A stretch of 6,415 nt of DNA. Origin: Bacillota bacterium (GTDB lineage: Bacteria; Bacillota; Clostridia; Acetivibrionales; DSM-1351). The notes below the pieces were generated by a model. That model searched no databases. It was given only the letters and a program-made list of their open reading frames with translations, and was not told where the DNA came from. Shown piece by piece: positions 1 through 5,504 of the stretch. The stretch is from contig JAFABO010000110.1 in assembly GCA_023426005.1 (NCBI GenBank), positions 1 through 6,415 of the forward strand, in the 5' to 3' direction. The position numbers were made by a program, and so were the translations under genes. The stretch's first letter is position 1. Each line of letters starts with the position of its first letter.

Positions 1-736
1 CGGCCTCCTCATTCCGGACAACTATATGCCTTGTCTCAGCAGGTTCTCCCATATAATGCATAACAAATGCAGTCTCGGGTATATCAAAGTACAGGTAAAC
101 TTCCATACGCCTGTCATGGGTATGGCAGGGCATTGTGTTCCATACACTTCCGGGTTTCAGGGAAGTCATTCCCATAACCAGCTGACAGCTTTCCACCTGG
201 CCCGGAAGGATATATTTGCAAATGACCCTGTGATTTGATTCTTCCAGACTGCCAAGTTCGACTTTGTTCTCAGCCTTTATTATTACGACACCGTCCCCCG
301 CATTCCCCTCCCTTTTTATCAAAACTGTGGGGTAAGCCTTGTGAGCAGGGGTACTGTTTAGATAGAACTTTGCCGGATTGCTGCCGTCCCGGCTTGCAAA
401 AGAAATATCCTGCGCTCCCAGCCCAATGTACATGCCATCCCTGGAATCCACCTCATAGGTTCTGCCATCAATTGTAATGTCACCTTTTCCCCCGATATTA
501 ATGACTCCCAGCTCTCTTCTCTGAAGGAAATAGTCGGCCCGCAGTTCCTCCCCGGCCGTCAGTTGCAATTTCCCGGATACAGGGGTTGCCGTCCCGGTTA
601 TGATACGGTCTATATGGCTATAGACCAGCTTGATTTTATCAGATCGAAATAATCCCTGTATCAGGAACTCCTCTCGCAATCTTTCTGTCGTGTAATTTTT
701 CATATCTTTAGGTGATGCAGCTGTTCGAATTTCCAT
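1..736 (-). CDS. kduI: 5-dehydro-4-deoxy-D-glucuronate isomerase (KduI), C-terminus outside window
   Basis: KduI interconverts 5-dehydro-4-deoxy-D-glucuronate and 3-deoxy-D-glycero-2,5-hexodiulosonate in the cytoplasm, on the route from unsaturated pectin monomers to KDG. Translating the minus strand from the ATG at 736-734 gives 245 residues with no stop, starting MEIRTAASPKDMKNYTTERL and running off the window edge. The family is about 275-280 residues, so roughly 30 are missing. The cupin metal site is visible as CHTHDRRME: His205, His207 and Glu212 match in spacing the zinc ligands His196, His198 and Glu203 of the E. coli enzyme. The fourth ligand (a C-terminal His) would lie beyond base 1. 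GGTG lies 8 bases before the ATG and AAAGG about 15 before it; an earlier in-frame start is blocked by a TAA just upstream. The gene is divergent from the AraC-type gene at 931. Identification is firm; the regulatory link is inferred from position and the shared upstream element. Confidence 0.95.
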   Translation of the reverse strand, partial: MEIRTAASPKDMKNYTTERLREEFLIQGLFRSDKIKLVYSHIDRIITGTATPVSGKLQLTAGEELRADYFLQRRELGVINIGGKGDITIDGRTYEVDSRDGMYIGLGAQDISFASRDGSNPAKFYLNSTPAHKAYPTVLIKREGNAGDGVVIIKAENKVELGSLEESNHRVICKYILPGQVESCQLVMGMTSLKPGSVWNTMPCHTHDRRMEVYLYFDIPETAFVMHYMGEPAETRHIVVRNEEA

Positions 737-795
737 GTTATTTCACCACAACCTTTCTTATGTTAATAAATTAACTGCAAAAAAATTTTTGTAAC

Positions 796-819
796 TAAAA
801 GTCTTTGCAATTTCAGTAT
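796..819 (-). promoter_or_regulatory. Shared 24-base control element, kduI copy
   Basis: Read on the minus strand (towards kduI) it is ATACT, three variable bases (GAA), then ATTGCAAAGACTTTTA. It matches the element at 4518-4541 at 20 of 24 positions, has the same orientation relative to the enzyme gene, and ends 59 bases before the kduI start codon (54 in the other copy). The 5' end forms part of a TATACT hexamer that could be a -10 box, in which case the ATTG half would lie at the transcription start. Alternatively it is an AraC-type operator. The sequence does not decide between these. Confidence 0.55.
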
Positions 820-827
820 AGCAGTAT
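814..827. repeat. Tandem CAGTAT pair next to the shared element
   Basis: CAGTAT occurs at 814-819 and again at 822-827, eight bases apart (ATACTG twice on the minus strand). The first copy is the end of the shared element. Short direct repeats of this kind are common in AraC-family binding regions, but here they are short enough to be chance. Confidence 0.3.
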
Positions 828-863
828 GGTTATACTAATTCTTGTGATAAACTTTCATAAATA

Positions 864-892
864 TTGCAAATATTGAACAAACAAATTATAAT
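864..892 (+). promoter_or_regulatory. Sigma-A promoter of the first AraC-type gene
   Basis: TTGCAA (864-869) is followed after exactly 17 bases by a perfect TATAAT (887-892). Transcription would begin near 899 and give a leader of about 30 bases ending in the Shine-Dalgarno site. The -35 lies inside ATTGCAAA (863-870), which is the exact reverse complement of TTTGCAAT (804-811) in the shared element, so the regulator could occlude its own promoter. Confidence 0.65.
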
Positions 893-917
893 TGAGTTAA
901 TTCTTAATCTTATTTAT

Positions 918-923
918 AGGAGG
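918..923 (+). promoter_or_regulatory. Ribosome binding site of the first AraC-type gene
   Basis: A perfect AGGAGG lies seven bases before the ATG at 931, and this fixes the start of the regulator. Confidence 0.85.
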
Positions 924-930
924 AAATTTA

Positions 931-1788
931 ATGAGAGAATTTTCTTCATGCAAGCAGGCAATCAACTCCTGCATTTCACAAAAATATTTTTCCATAGCCC
1001 ATCTGTACAATGAAGAAAAAACCATGGATATGCATATACATGATTGCTATGAGATCTATTATTCGATTTCCGGAGGTAAACAATTTCTTATTGATAATAG
1101 ATTTTATGATATAATCCCCGGCGATATTTTTTTAATAAATCAGTATGAAAGTCACTACTTAACCCAGATAGACCAGGAGGTTCACGAGAGGATTGTTTTG
1201 TCAATCTATCCCGACTATATTTCAAATCTCTCCTCTGAAAAAACCGACCTGAACAATTGTTTTAAATACAGAGATTCCTCTTCTGCTCATAAGCTCCATC
1301 TCGGCCTTGAAGCTCAGAAGCGCTTTATGTATTTTATACATAAAATTCTTCACTCGGGGGGCTTTGGCTCCGACCTGATAGAACAGGCTGCATTTATTGA
1401 ATTAATGGTATTTTTAAATAAGATTTATAACAAGAGTTGCAATCACCAGCAGGCAGAAAATCAGTCAACCCATAACGCCCAGGTCGACGATATTTTAACC
1501 TACATAAATCAGAATATTCAAAACGACCTGACCATTGAAACGCTTTCAAACCACTTTTATATAAGCGGCTCATATTTGTGCCGTATTTTTAAGGCCGCCA
1601 CCGGCACAACAATAAATAAATATGTTATTGCAAGAAGGATAACCATAGCCAAGGCTTTGCTTAATGAGGGAAGGTCAGTGACAGAAACCTGTGAAAAATG
1701 CGGCTTCAATGACTACAGTAATTTCCTGAAAGCCTTTATTAAGGCTGTCGGAATCTCTCCAAAAAAGTATGCTCAATTTAACAGATAG
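931..1788 (+). CDS. AraC-family transcriptional regulator (first copy, next to kduI)
   Basis: This 285-residue cytoplasmic protein has the usual layout and length of an AraC-type sugar regulator. The N-terminal cupin-like sensing domain covers about residues 25-90 and includes MHIHDCYEIYY (His35, His37, Glu41) and the turn IIPGDIFLIN at 61-70. A helical linker follows, and then a C-terminal double helix-turn-helix from about 185 to 283. The first helix-turn-helix is near 200-222 (DLTIETLSNHFYISGSYLCR) and the second near 249-271. The family signature GFNDYSNFLKAFIKAVGISP runs from 258 to 277. The start is supported by a perfect AGGAGG seven bases upstream. It is divergent from kduI, so control of kduI or of a wider pectin regulon is the natural inference; the inducer cannot be read from the sequence. 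Its 3' end is intact, but the DNA immediately behind it has been replaced by a truncated catalase gene. Confidence 0.93.
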   Translation: MREFSSCKQAINSCISQKYFSIAHLYNEEKTMDMHIHDCYEIYYSISGGKQFLIDNRFYDIIPGDIFLINQYESHYLTQIDQEVHERIVLSIYPDYISNLSSEKTDLNNCFKYRDSSSAHKLHLGLEAQKRFMYFIHKILHSGGFGSDLIEQAAFIELMVFLNKIYNKSCNHQQAENQSTHNAQVDDILTYINQNIQNDLTIETLSNHFYISGSYLCRIFKAATGTTINKYVIARRITIAKALLNEGRSVTETCEKCGFNDYSNFLKAFIKAVGISPKKYAQFNR

Positions 1789-1793
1789 AAACT

Positions 1794-1830
1794 GCCCGGA
1801 TTAACTAGTATAATATTAAATCCGGCGGGC
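1794..1830 (+). other. Hairpin without U-tract behind the first AraC-type gene
   Basis: CCGGATT (1796-1802) pairs with AATCCGG (1819-1825) around a 16-base A+T-rich loop. An alternative register pairs GCCC (1794-1797) with GGGC (1827-1830). It begins six bases after the regulator's stop codon, as a terminator would, but no T-run follows. The right arm merges directly into catalase coding sequence (the codons for GGPDG start at 1824). It may be a terminator whose 3' side was lost at a recombination junction. Confidence 0.4.
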
Positions 1831-2342
1831 CCGACGGTAAACTGGCCGCTTCTCTTCGTTACTTCAATCAAAGGTACACCATGCCTTACAGGGAAACCAA
1901 GGGCGTATTGACGGATATCGGCACCGAAGAATTGGCCCACATGGAAATAATCTCGGCCATTGTTTATCAGCTGACCAAGGATTTAACAGTTGATGAAATT
2001 AAGGAAAGCTGCTTTGATACCTATTTTGTTGACCACACACTTGCGTTGTATCCCGTAGCTGCATCCGGCATGCCATTTACATCCACCTATTTCCAATCCA
2101 AAGGCAATCCAATAACAGATCTTATTCAAGACCTTGCAACAGAGCAGAAAGCAAAAACCACCTATGACAATATTTTAAGGCATGCAGATTACCCAGATGT
2201 TAAAGCTCCCATAAAGTTCCTCCGCGAAAGAGAAGTAGTCCATTTCCAGAGATTCGGCGAAGCCTTGAGAGTAGTTCGGGATCATCTGGACTCCAGAAAT
2301 TATTGTGCCTTCAATCCTGCGTTTGATAACAAACCCAGATGA
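1821..2342 (+). pseudogene. 5'-truncated manganese catalase (CotJC-type) remnant
   Basis: Manganese catalases of the spore-coat CotJC group use a dimanganese centre to destroy hydrogen peroxide. Family-like sequence is already readable upstream of the first ATG (1881): from 1824 the frame gives GGPDGKLAASLRYFNQRYT and continues without a break into MPYRETKGVLTDIGTEELAH. An in-frame TAG at 1806-1808 closes the frame, and the usual first 25-30 residues are absent. Numbering from the ATG, the metal ligands Glu17 and His20 (EELAH), Glu88 (ATEQK) and His121 (REVVH) are present; the last two are 33 apart, as in the family. The first ligand, normally Glu in GGPDGEL, is Lys here (AAA at 1839-1841; one base from GAA). 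The C-terminus (FNPAFDNKPR) and the terminator behind it look intact. An open frame of 153 codons exists from the ATG at 1881, with a weak AAAGG six bases upstream, but it would lack the N-terminal helix carrying that ligand. A non-functional relic is most likely. Confidence 0.8.
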
Positions 2343-2368
2343 CTTTTTTACATTTTGCAGTATATTTC

Positions 2369-2421
2369 AAACTTCCATGCTGATATTAGAATTAATATCA
2401 ATTATGGAGGTTTTTTATTTT
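2369..2421 (+). terminator. Rho-independent terminator of the catalase remnant
   Basis: AAACTTCCAT (2369-2378) pairs with ATGGAGGTTT (2404-2413, one G-U pair). After a small internal loop (GC against ATT), TGATATTA (2381-2388) pairs with TAATATCA (2393-2400) around a GAAT loop. The T-rich tract 2411-2421 (six T, A, four T) follows at once. It lies 26 bases after the catalase stop codon, showing that this gene's 3' end is preserved while its 5' end is gone. The GGAGG at 2406-2410 is part of this stem and not a ribosome binding site. Confidence 0.75.
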
Positions 2422-2457
2422 AAGGCGCTCAGATATTATGAATACCGGGGAATTCAT

Positions 2458-2489
2458 AAAATAACCGGCCTATCCAGCCGGTTATTTTT
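2458..2489 (-). terminator. Terminator of the GH127 gene (bidirectional-looking)
   Basis: AAAATAACCGGC (2458-2469) and GCCGGTTATTTT (2477-2488) form a perfect 12-pair stem with a 7-base loop. On the minus strand the hairpin begins 16 bases after the GH127 stop codon and its G+C core is followed by TTATTTTATG. On the plus strand the core is followed by TTATTTTTA, so it can also stop transcription coming from the regulator/catalase side. Together with the hairpin at 2369-2421 it insulates the two converging units. Confidence 0.85.
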
Positions 2490-2504
2490 ACAATTTTCCA
2501 TATT

Positions 2505-4463
2505 CTACTTTCTAAGAATCCATACCAGCATTTCACCGGGCTTTCTGTTGCCCCACATAAAGTATGGGATTGCTTTGAATTCCACTTCCTTTTCATTTTC
2601 TGAATAAGTCTTGTACAAAACATCCTCCCAATTTTCCTCACCTGTCCTGAATGCCTTTCCTTTTATGACAACTGCTCCCTGGAGAAGACTTTCGTCTATT
2701 TCGGCAGATAATTGGGAATTGGTATCAATGGCTATGGCAGACAGAATTGCGCCGTTGTCTATTTCCTCCAGACAATATACCAGCGGTCCTCTTTGAACTG
2801 CCACTCTTCCTGCATTTGCACGGACTTTTGGATTTGCCTGAATTATATCAATGTTCATATCCAGACAGAGTTCAATTTCATCCCCTGCCTTCCAGTTATC
2901 CGTAAAGAATGCATAGCCGTTTTTCAATTTTGCAACACCGTCGGCTTTTTTGCCGTTTATGGAGGCAGACCAATTTTTGCACCATTCCGGTATCCTGAAA
3001 GCAAGTGATGTATCTCCGGCAGTTGAGGCCGCTACTGTCATTTTTATTCTGCCATCCCATGGATACCGGTTTTCCTGCTTCAGCTTTATTTTCCCCGCCG
3101 CAAGTCCTATGTCAGCTTCTCCTCCGATATACAGATGAGTATAAACCGTATTTTGATTATAAGAATAAATATACTGGTTGAGTGAAGTCAGAAGCCTTGC
3201 AATATTCGGCGGGCAGCAGGCACAGCCGAACCATTTTTGCCTTACCGGCCTCACATGGTGTTTTCCCGGGTTCCTTTCGGAAGCTTCGGGCCAGACCTCC
3301 AGGGGATTGACATAGAAGAAATGTCTTCCGTCACGGGACATTGCACCCAGCACCGTGTTGTACAGGGCCCTTTCCATGACATCCCCATATTCGCTAAACT
3401 GCTCCAACTGCAGCATTCTGTGGGCAAAAAATATCAGCCCTATGGAAGCACAGGATTCGGCATACACTGTATCATTGGGAAGGTCATAGTTAAATGAAAA
3501 TGCTTCTCCATGGTGGGTCGAGCCTATTCCTCCGGTTATATACATCTGTTTGTTTATCATATTGCTCCATAGACGTTTGCAGGCATCCAGCAATGATTGG
3601 TCACCGGTTTCTCTTGCCAGGTCGGCCATGGCAGTATACATATAAACAGCTCTTACGGAGTGTCCCACTGCCGCCTCCTGCAGACGTACGGGTTTATGGG
3701 CCTGATTGTATTCAAGCTCGGGTGAAGGTACCTGTCCCCTGGCCCAGTGGGAATGCCCTTCTCTCTTTTCCCATTCCTTTATAAAGAAATTAGGTTCCTT
3801 TCCCCTCTCATCTATAAAGTATTTACTCAATTTCAGATATTTTTCATTGCCGGTCGCTTCATATAGCTTTACAAGTGCCAGCTCAATCTCCTGATGTCCG
3901 TCATATCCCCGGAGCTTTCCCGGCCCAGGACCAAACACAGAATCAATGTTATCTGCAAAGCGGCACATAACATCCAGCAGCTTTCTCTTTCCTGTAGCTT
4001 TATAATAAGCAACAGCCGCCTCCATCATGTGGCCCGCAACATATAATTCATGACATTCATGGAGATTTGTCCACTTTTTCCCCGGCTCTTTCAATATAAA
4101 ATAAGTATCCAGATAACCGTCGGGCTGCTGGGCCTTCTCAATAATATCAATAATTCCGTCGGCTATTTCTTCAAGCTTTGGATCAGGGTGGGTCTGAAGA
4201 CTGTAACCCACTGCTTCCAGCCATTTGGCCATATCGCTGTCCTGGAAGACAAGTCCTCCGAATTCACCGTTCTCAAGCCCTGCAGCAATCTTAAAGTTCT
4301 TTGCGGCAAAACTGGGTTCGGCATCCGGTATACGGTCATTTAAAGCCTCCCACTGATAAGGTATCACAGTATTTCTTACAAGTTCTACATACTCCGACCA
4401 GAATGGGTCGGAAACAGTTACATTTTTAATTGAAACAGGCTGAGATGTAATAATTTTATCCAT
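2505..4463 (-). CDS. GH127 beta-L-arabinofuranosidase (DUF1680 family)
   Basis: The 652-residue protein resembles Bifidobacterium HypBA1 (about 658 residues), a retaining enzyme that removes beta-1,2-linked L-arabinofuranose and uses a zinc-bound cysteine as nucleophile. An (alpha/alpha)6 barrel covers roughly residues 20-430 and beta-sandwich domains the rest. All key residues are visible: Glu320 in THHGEAF (acid/base), Glu336 and Cys338 in YAESCAS, and Cys416-Cys417 in WFGCACCPPN (zinc ligands; by alignment to HypBA1 the nucleophile is the first Cys of the pair). The Glu320-to-Glu336 spacing of 16 equals the HypBA1 322-to-338 spacing. There is no signal peptide or membrane segment, so it should act in the cytoplasm on imported arabino-oligosaccharides. 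AAGGAG lies ten bases before the ATG. It is a single-gene unit ending in a strong terminator, divergent from the second AraC-type gene. DUF1680 proteins can have other specificities, so the exact substrate is inferred. Confidence 0.92.
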   Translation of the reverse strand: MDKIITSQPVSIKNVTVSDPFWSEYVELVRNTVIPYQWEALNDRIPDAEPSFAAKNFKIAAGLENGEFGGLVFQDSDMAKWLEAVGYSLQTHPDPKLEEIADGIIDIIEKAQQPDGYLDTYFILKEPGKKWTNLHECHELYVAGHMMEAAVAYYKATGKRKLLDVMCRFADNIDSVFGPGPGKLRGYDGHQEIELALVKLYEATGNEKYLKLSKYFIDERGKEPNFFIKEWEKREGHSHWARGQVPSPELEYNQAHKPVRLQEAAVGHSVRAVYMYTAMADLARETGDQSLLDACKRLWSNMINKQMYITGGIGSTHHGEAFSFNYDLPNDTVYAESCASIGLIFFAHRMLQLEQFSEYGDVMERALYNTVLGAMSRDGRHFFYVNPLEVWPEASERNPGKHHVRPVRQKWFGCACCPPNIARLLTSLNQYIYSYNQNTVYTHLYIGGEADIGLAAGKIKLKQENRYPWDGRIKMTVAASTAGDTSLAFRIPEWCKNWSASINGKKADGVAKLKNGYAFFTDNWKAGDEIELCLDMNIDIIQANPKVRANAGRVAVQRGPLVYCLEEIDNGAILSAIAIDTNSQLSAEIDESLLQGAVVIKGKAFRTGEENWEDVLYKTYSENEKEVEFKAIPYFMWGNRKPGEMLVWILRK

Positions 4464-4504
4464 AGAAATCCCTCTCCTTTTTTAAAGGTGTATAAAACTG
4501 TATA

Positions 4505-4533
4505 TTGCCGTTATGCTTAAATGTCTTTACAAT
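4505..4533 (+). promoter_or_regulatory. Sigma-A promoter of the second AraC-type gene
   Basis: TTGCCG (4505-4510), a 17-base spacer and TACAAT (4528-4533) match the consensus at four and five of six positions. Transcription would begin near 4540. The -10 box lies inside the shared element (4518-4541), so a protein bound there would block this promoter. Confidence 0.5.
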
Positions 4534-4541
4534 ATAAGTAT
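4518..4541 (-). promoter_or_regulatory. Shared 24-base control element, GH127 copy
   Basis: On the minus strand it reads ATACT, three variable bases (TAT), then ATTGTAAAGACATTTA, identical to the kduI copy at 20 of 24 positions. It ends 54 bases before the GH127 start codon. The core TAAA/TTTA forms a loose dyad. It covers the -10 of the divergent regulator promoter. Confidence 0.55.
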
Positions 4542-4564
4542 GACAAATAAAACAGTAATTGTAA
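4527..4564. repeat. Inverted TTACAAT / ATTGTAA pair flanking the regulator start site
   Basis: TTACAAT (4527-4533) inside the shared element is the exact reverse complement of ATTGTAA (4558-4564). Their centres are 31 bases apart, about three helical turns, with the predicted transcription start of the second regulator between them. The kduI region has the matching arrangement (TTTGCAAT at 804-811 and ATTGCAAA at 863-870, centres 59 bases apart). Candidate paired operators; not proven. Confidence 0.4.
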
Positions 4565-4601
4565 GTAGATAAAAAACACAAAAGGTGGATTATATTGACC
4601 C

Positions 4602-5504
4602 ATGTATTATTTAAAAACAGATATTTCAAAGCCCTTGCATTTTTTATCAGCGGGAATATTCACATCCGACACAGTCTGGAAACATATGGAACGTGTTATT
4701 GACAGCTTCGAAATTATTATTGGTATACGCGGAAACGTATATATACAGCAGGACGACGACAAATTTGTTTTAGGCGAAGGAGATTTTCTGCTGCTGCTTC
4801 CCGGCCGCACCCACAGCGGATATGCCGTTTCACCAAAGGGAACCTCCTTCTTCTGGTTGCACTTTCGATGTAATGATAATCATCTTATTCTGGATGAGAA
4901 AGAGGCGGATGAAGATATAAAATTAACAAATAATAATCCCTATTTTGCAGGGTTTGAGGCCAACGTCCTGCTGCCAGGCTTTTTCCGCCCATTCAACCTG
5001 GAGAGACTGAGCATTTTATTTCACCAGCTGCTCCACGTCTCAGAGTCCAATTATTATACAAGCCACAGCATAAATTACTTTTTGACCTCTCTGGCTATCG
5101 AGCTAACAGAACAGACCCTTTCCCACGCATCAGGGAAAAAAGGAAACCCGGACGGAAAGGAAAAGCTTTCAACAATTATAGAATGGTTAAATACCCATTA
5201 CACCCGTCATATATCGCTGAAATCAGCAGCATATGAGTTTAATTACACTAAGGAATATCTGGCACGGTATTTTAAAAAGCATATGGGTATGAGTATGCAG
5301 GAATATATAAATAAGATCAGAATTGCAAAAGCAAGGGAACTGCTTATCCAGTCTGATAAAAATGTGAAGGAGATCTCCTCGGAATTGGGTTTCTCTGATG
5401 ACAAGTATTTTTTAAGGCTTTTCAAGCAGCACGAAAAAATAACCCCCCGGGAATACCGGAGAGCATATTACAAACTCCATATGAACACCCCAATCAATCC
5501 ATAA
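4602..5504 (+). CDS. AraC-family transcriptional regulator (second copy, next to GH127)
   Basis: This 300-residue protein has a cupin-like sensor domain at about residues 35-90 (FEIIIGIRGNVYIQ, then GEGDFLLLLPGRTHSGY) and a C-terminal double helix-turn-helix at about 188-288. The first helix-turn-helix is near 204-226 (ISLKSAAYEFNYTKEYLARY). The second is near 254-276 and leads into the family signature ELGFSDDKYFLRLFKQHEKITPREY. It differs clearly from the AraC-type protein at 931, so the two are not a recent duplication. The ATG at 4602 is the only sensible start: an in-frame TGA lies two codons upstream. AAGGTGG is 13 bases away, rather far, suggesting modest translation. It is divergent from GH127, which it probably controls. 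The last six residues (NTPINP) and the stop codon are encoded by DNA whose other strand encodes GH43 C2-like sequence, so the original 3' end may have been replaced. The DNA-binding domain is complete before that point. Confidence 0.93.
   Translation: MYYLKTDISKPLHFLSAGIFTSDTVWKHMERVIDSFEIIIGIRGNVYIQQDDDKFVLGEGDFLLLLPGRTHSGYAVSPKGTSFFWLHFRCNDNHLILDEKEADEDIKLTNNNPYFAGFEANVLLPGFFRPFNLERLSILFHQLLHVSESNYYTSHSINYFLTSLAIELTEQTLSHASGKKGNPDGKEKLSTIIEWLNTHYTRHISLKSAAYEFNYTKEYLARYFKKHMGMSMQEYINKIRIAKARELLIQSDKNVKEISSELGFSDDKYFLRLFKQHEKITPREYRRAYYKLHMNTPINP

Larger units (their letters stand above)
737..930. promoter_or_regulatory. Divergent control region between kduI and the first AraC-type gene
   Basis: This 194-base, very A+T-rich gap separates two genes read outwards. 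It holds a good sigma-A promoter and Shine-Dalgarno site for the plus-strand regulator, an element shared with the other divergent region of the window, a tandem ATACTG repeat, and several short dyads. One dyad is AGTATA (815-820) with TATACT (831-836), ten bases apart. No convincing -35/-10 pair for kduI is present: the best minus-strand -10 is TATACT (bases 820-815), but the hexamer 17 bases upstream of it is a poor AAGAAT. This fits, but does not prove, activator-dependent expression of kduI. Confidence 0.7.
4464..4601. promoter_or_regulatory. Divergent control region between GH127 and the second AraC-type gene
   Basis: This 138-base A+T-rich gap carries the second copy of the shared element, a sigma-A promoter towards the regulator, and an inverted ATTGTAA pair. 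Towards GH127 the best promoter candidate is CTTACA (bases 4565-4560), 17 bases, CATACT (4542-4537) on the minus strand. Each box matches consensus at only four of six positions. Its -10 would overlap the start of the shared element, exactly as the TATACT does at kduI. Confidence 0.65.

Noticed and set aside
26..477. Plus-strand reading frames opposite kduI
   Set aside because: They are the antisense shadow of kduI, whose protein and zinc motif are clearly recognisable on the minus strand.
796..811. CcpA cre site for the shared element
   Set aside because: The central CG and the flanking pattern of cre consensus sites are absent; only an A/T-rich dyad resembles it.
1881..2342. Functional short manganese catalase starting at ATG 1881
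   Set aside because: Family sequence continues upstream of this ATG in the same frame, so the ATG corresponds to an internal methionine of the family (RYTMPY). The product would lack the first metal ligand helix.
2405..2440. GGAGG followed by a possible tiny gene (ATG at 2438, 8 codons)
   Set aside because: GGAGG is the right arm of the terminator stem 2369-2413, and the spacing to the ATG is far too long for translation.
2611..4343. Several plus-strand frames of 60-100 codons opposite GH127
   Set aside because: All lie antisense to a complete enzyme with intact catalytic residues and show no family motifs or ribosome binding sites.
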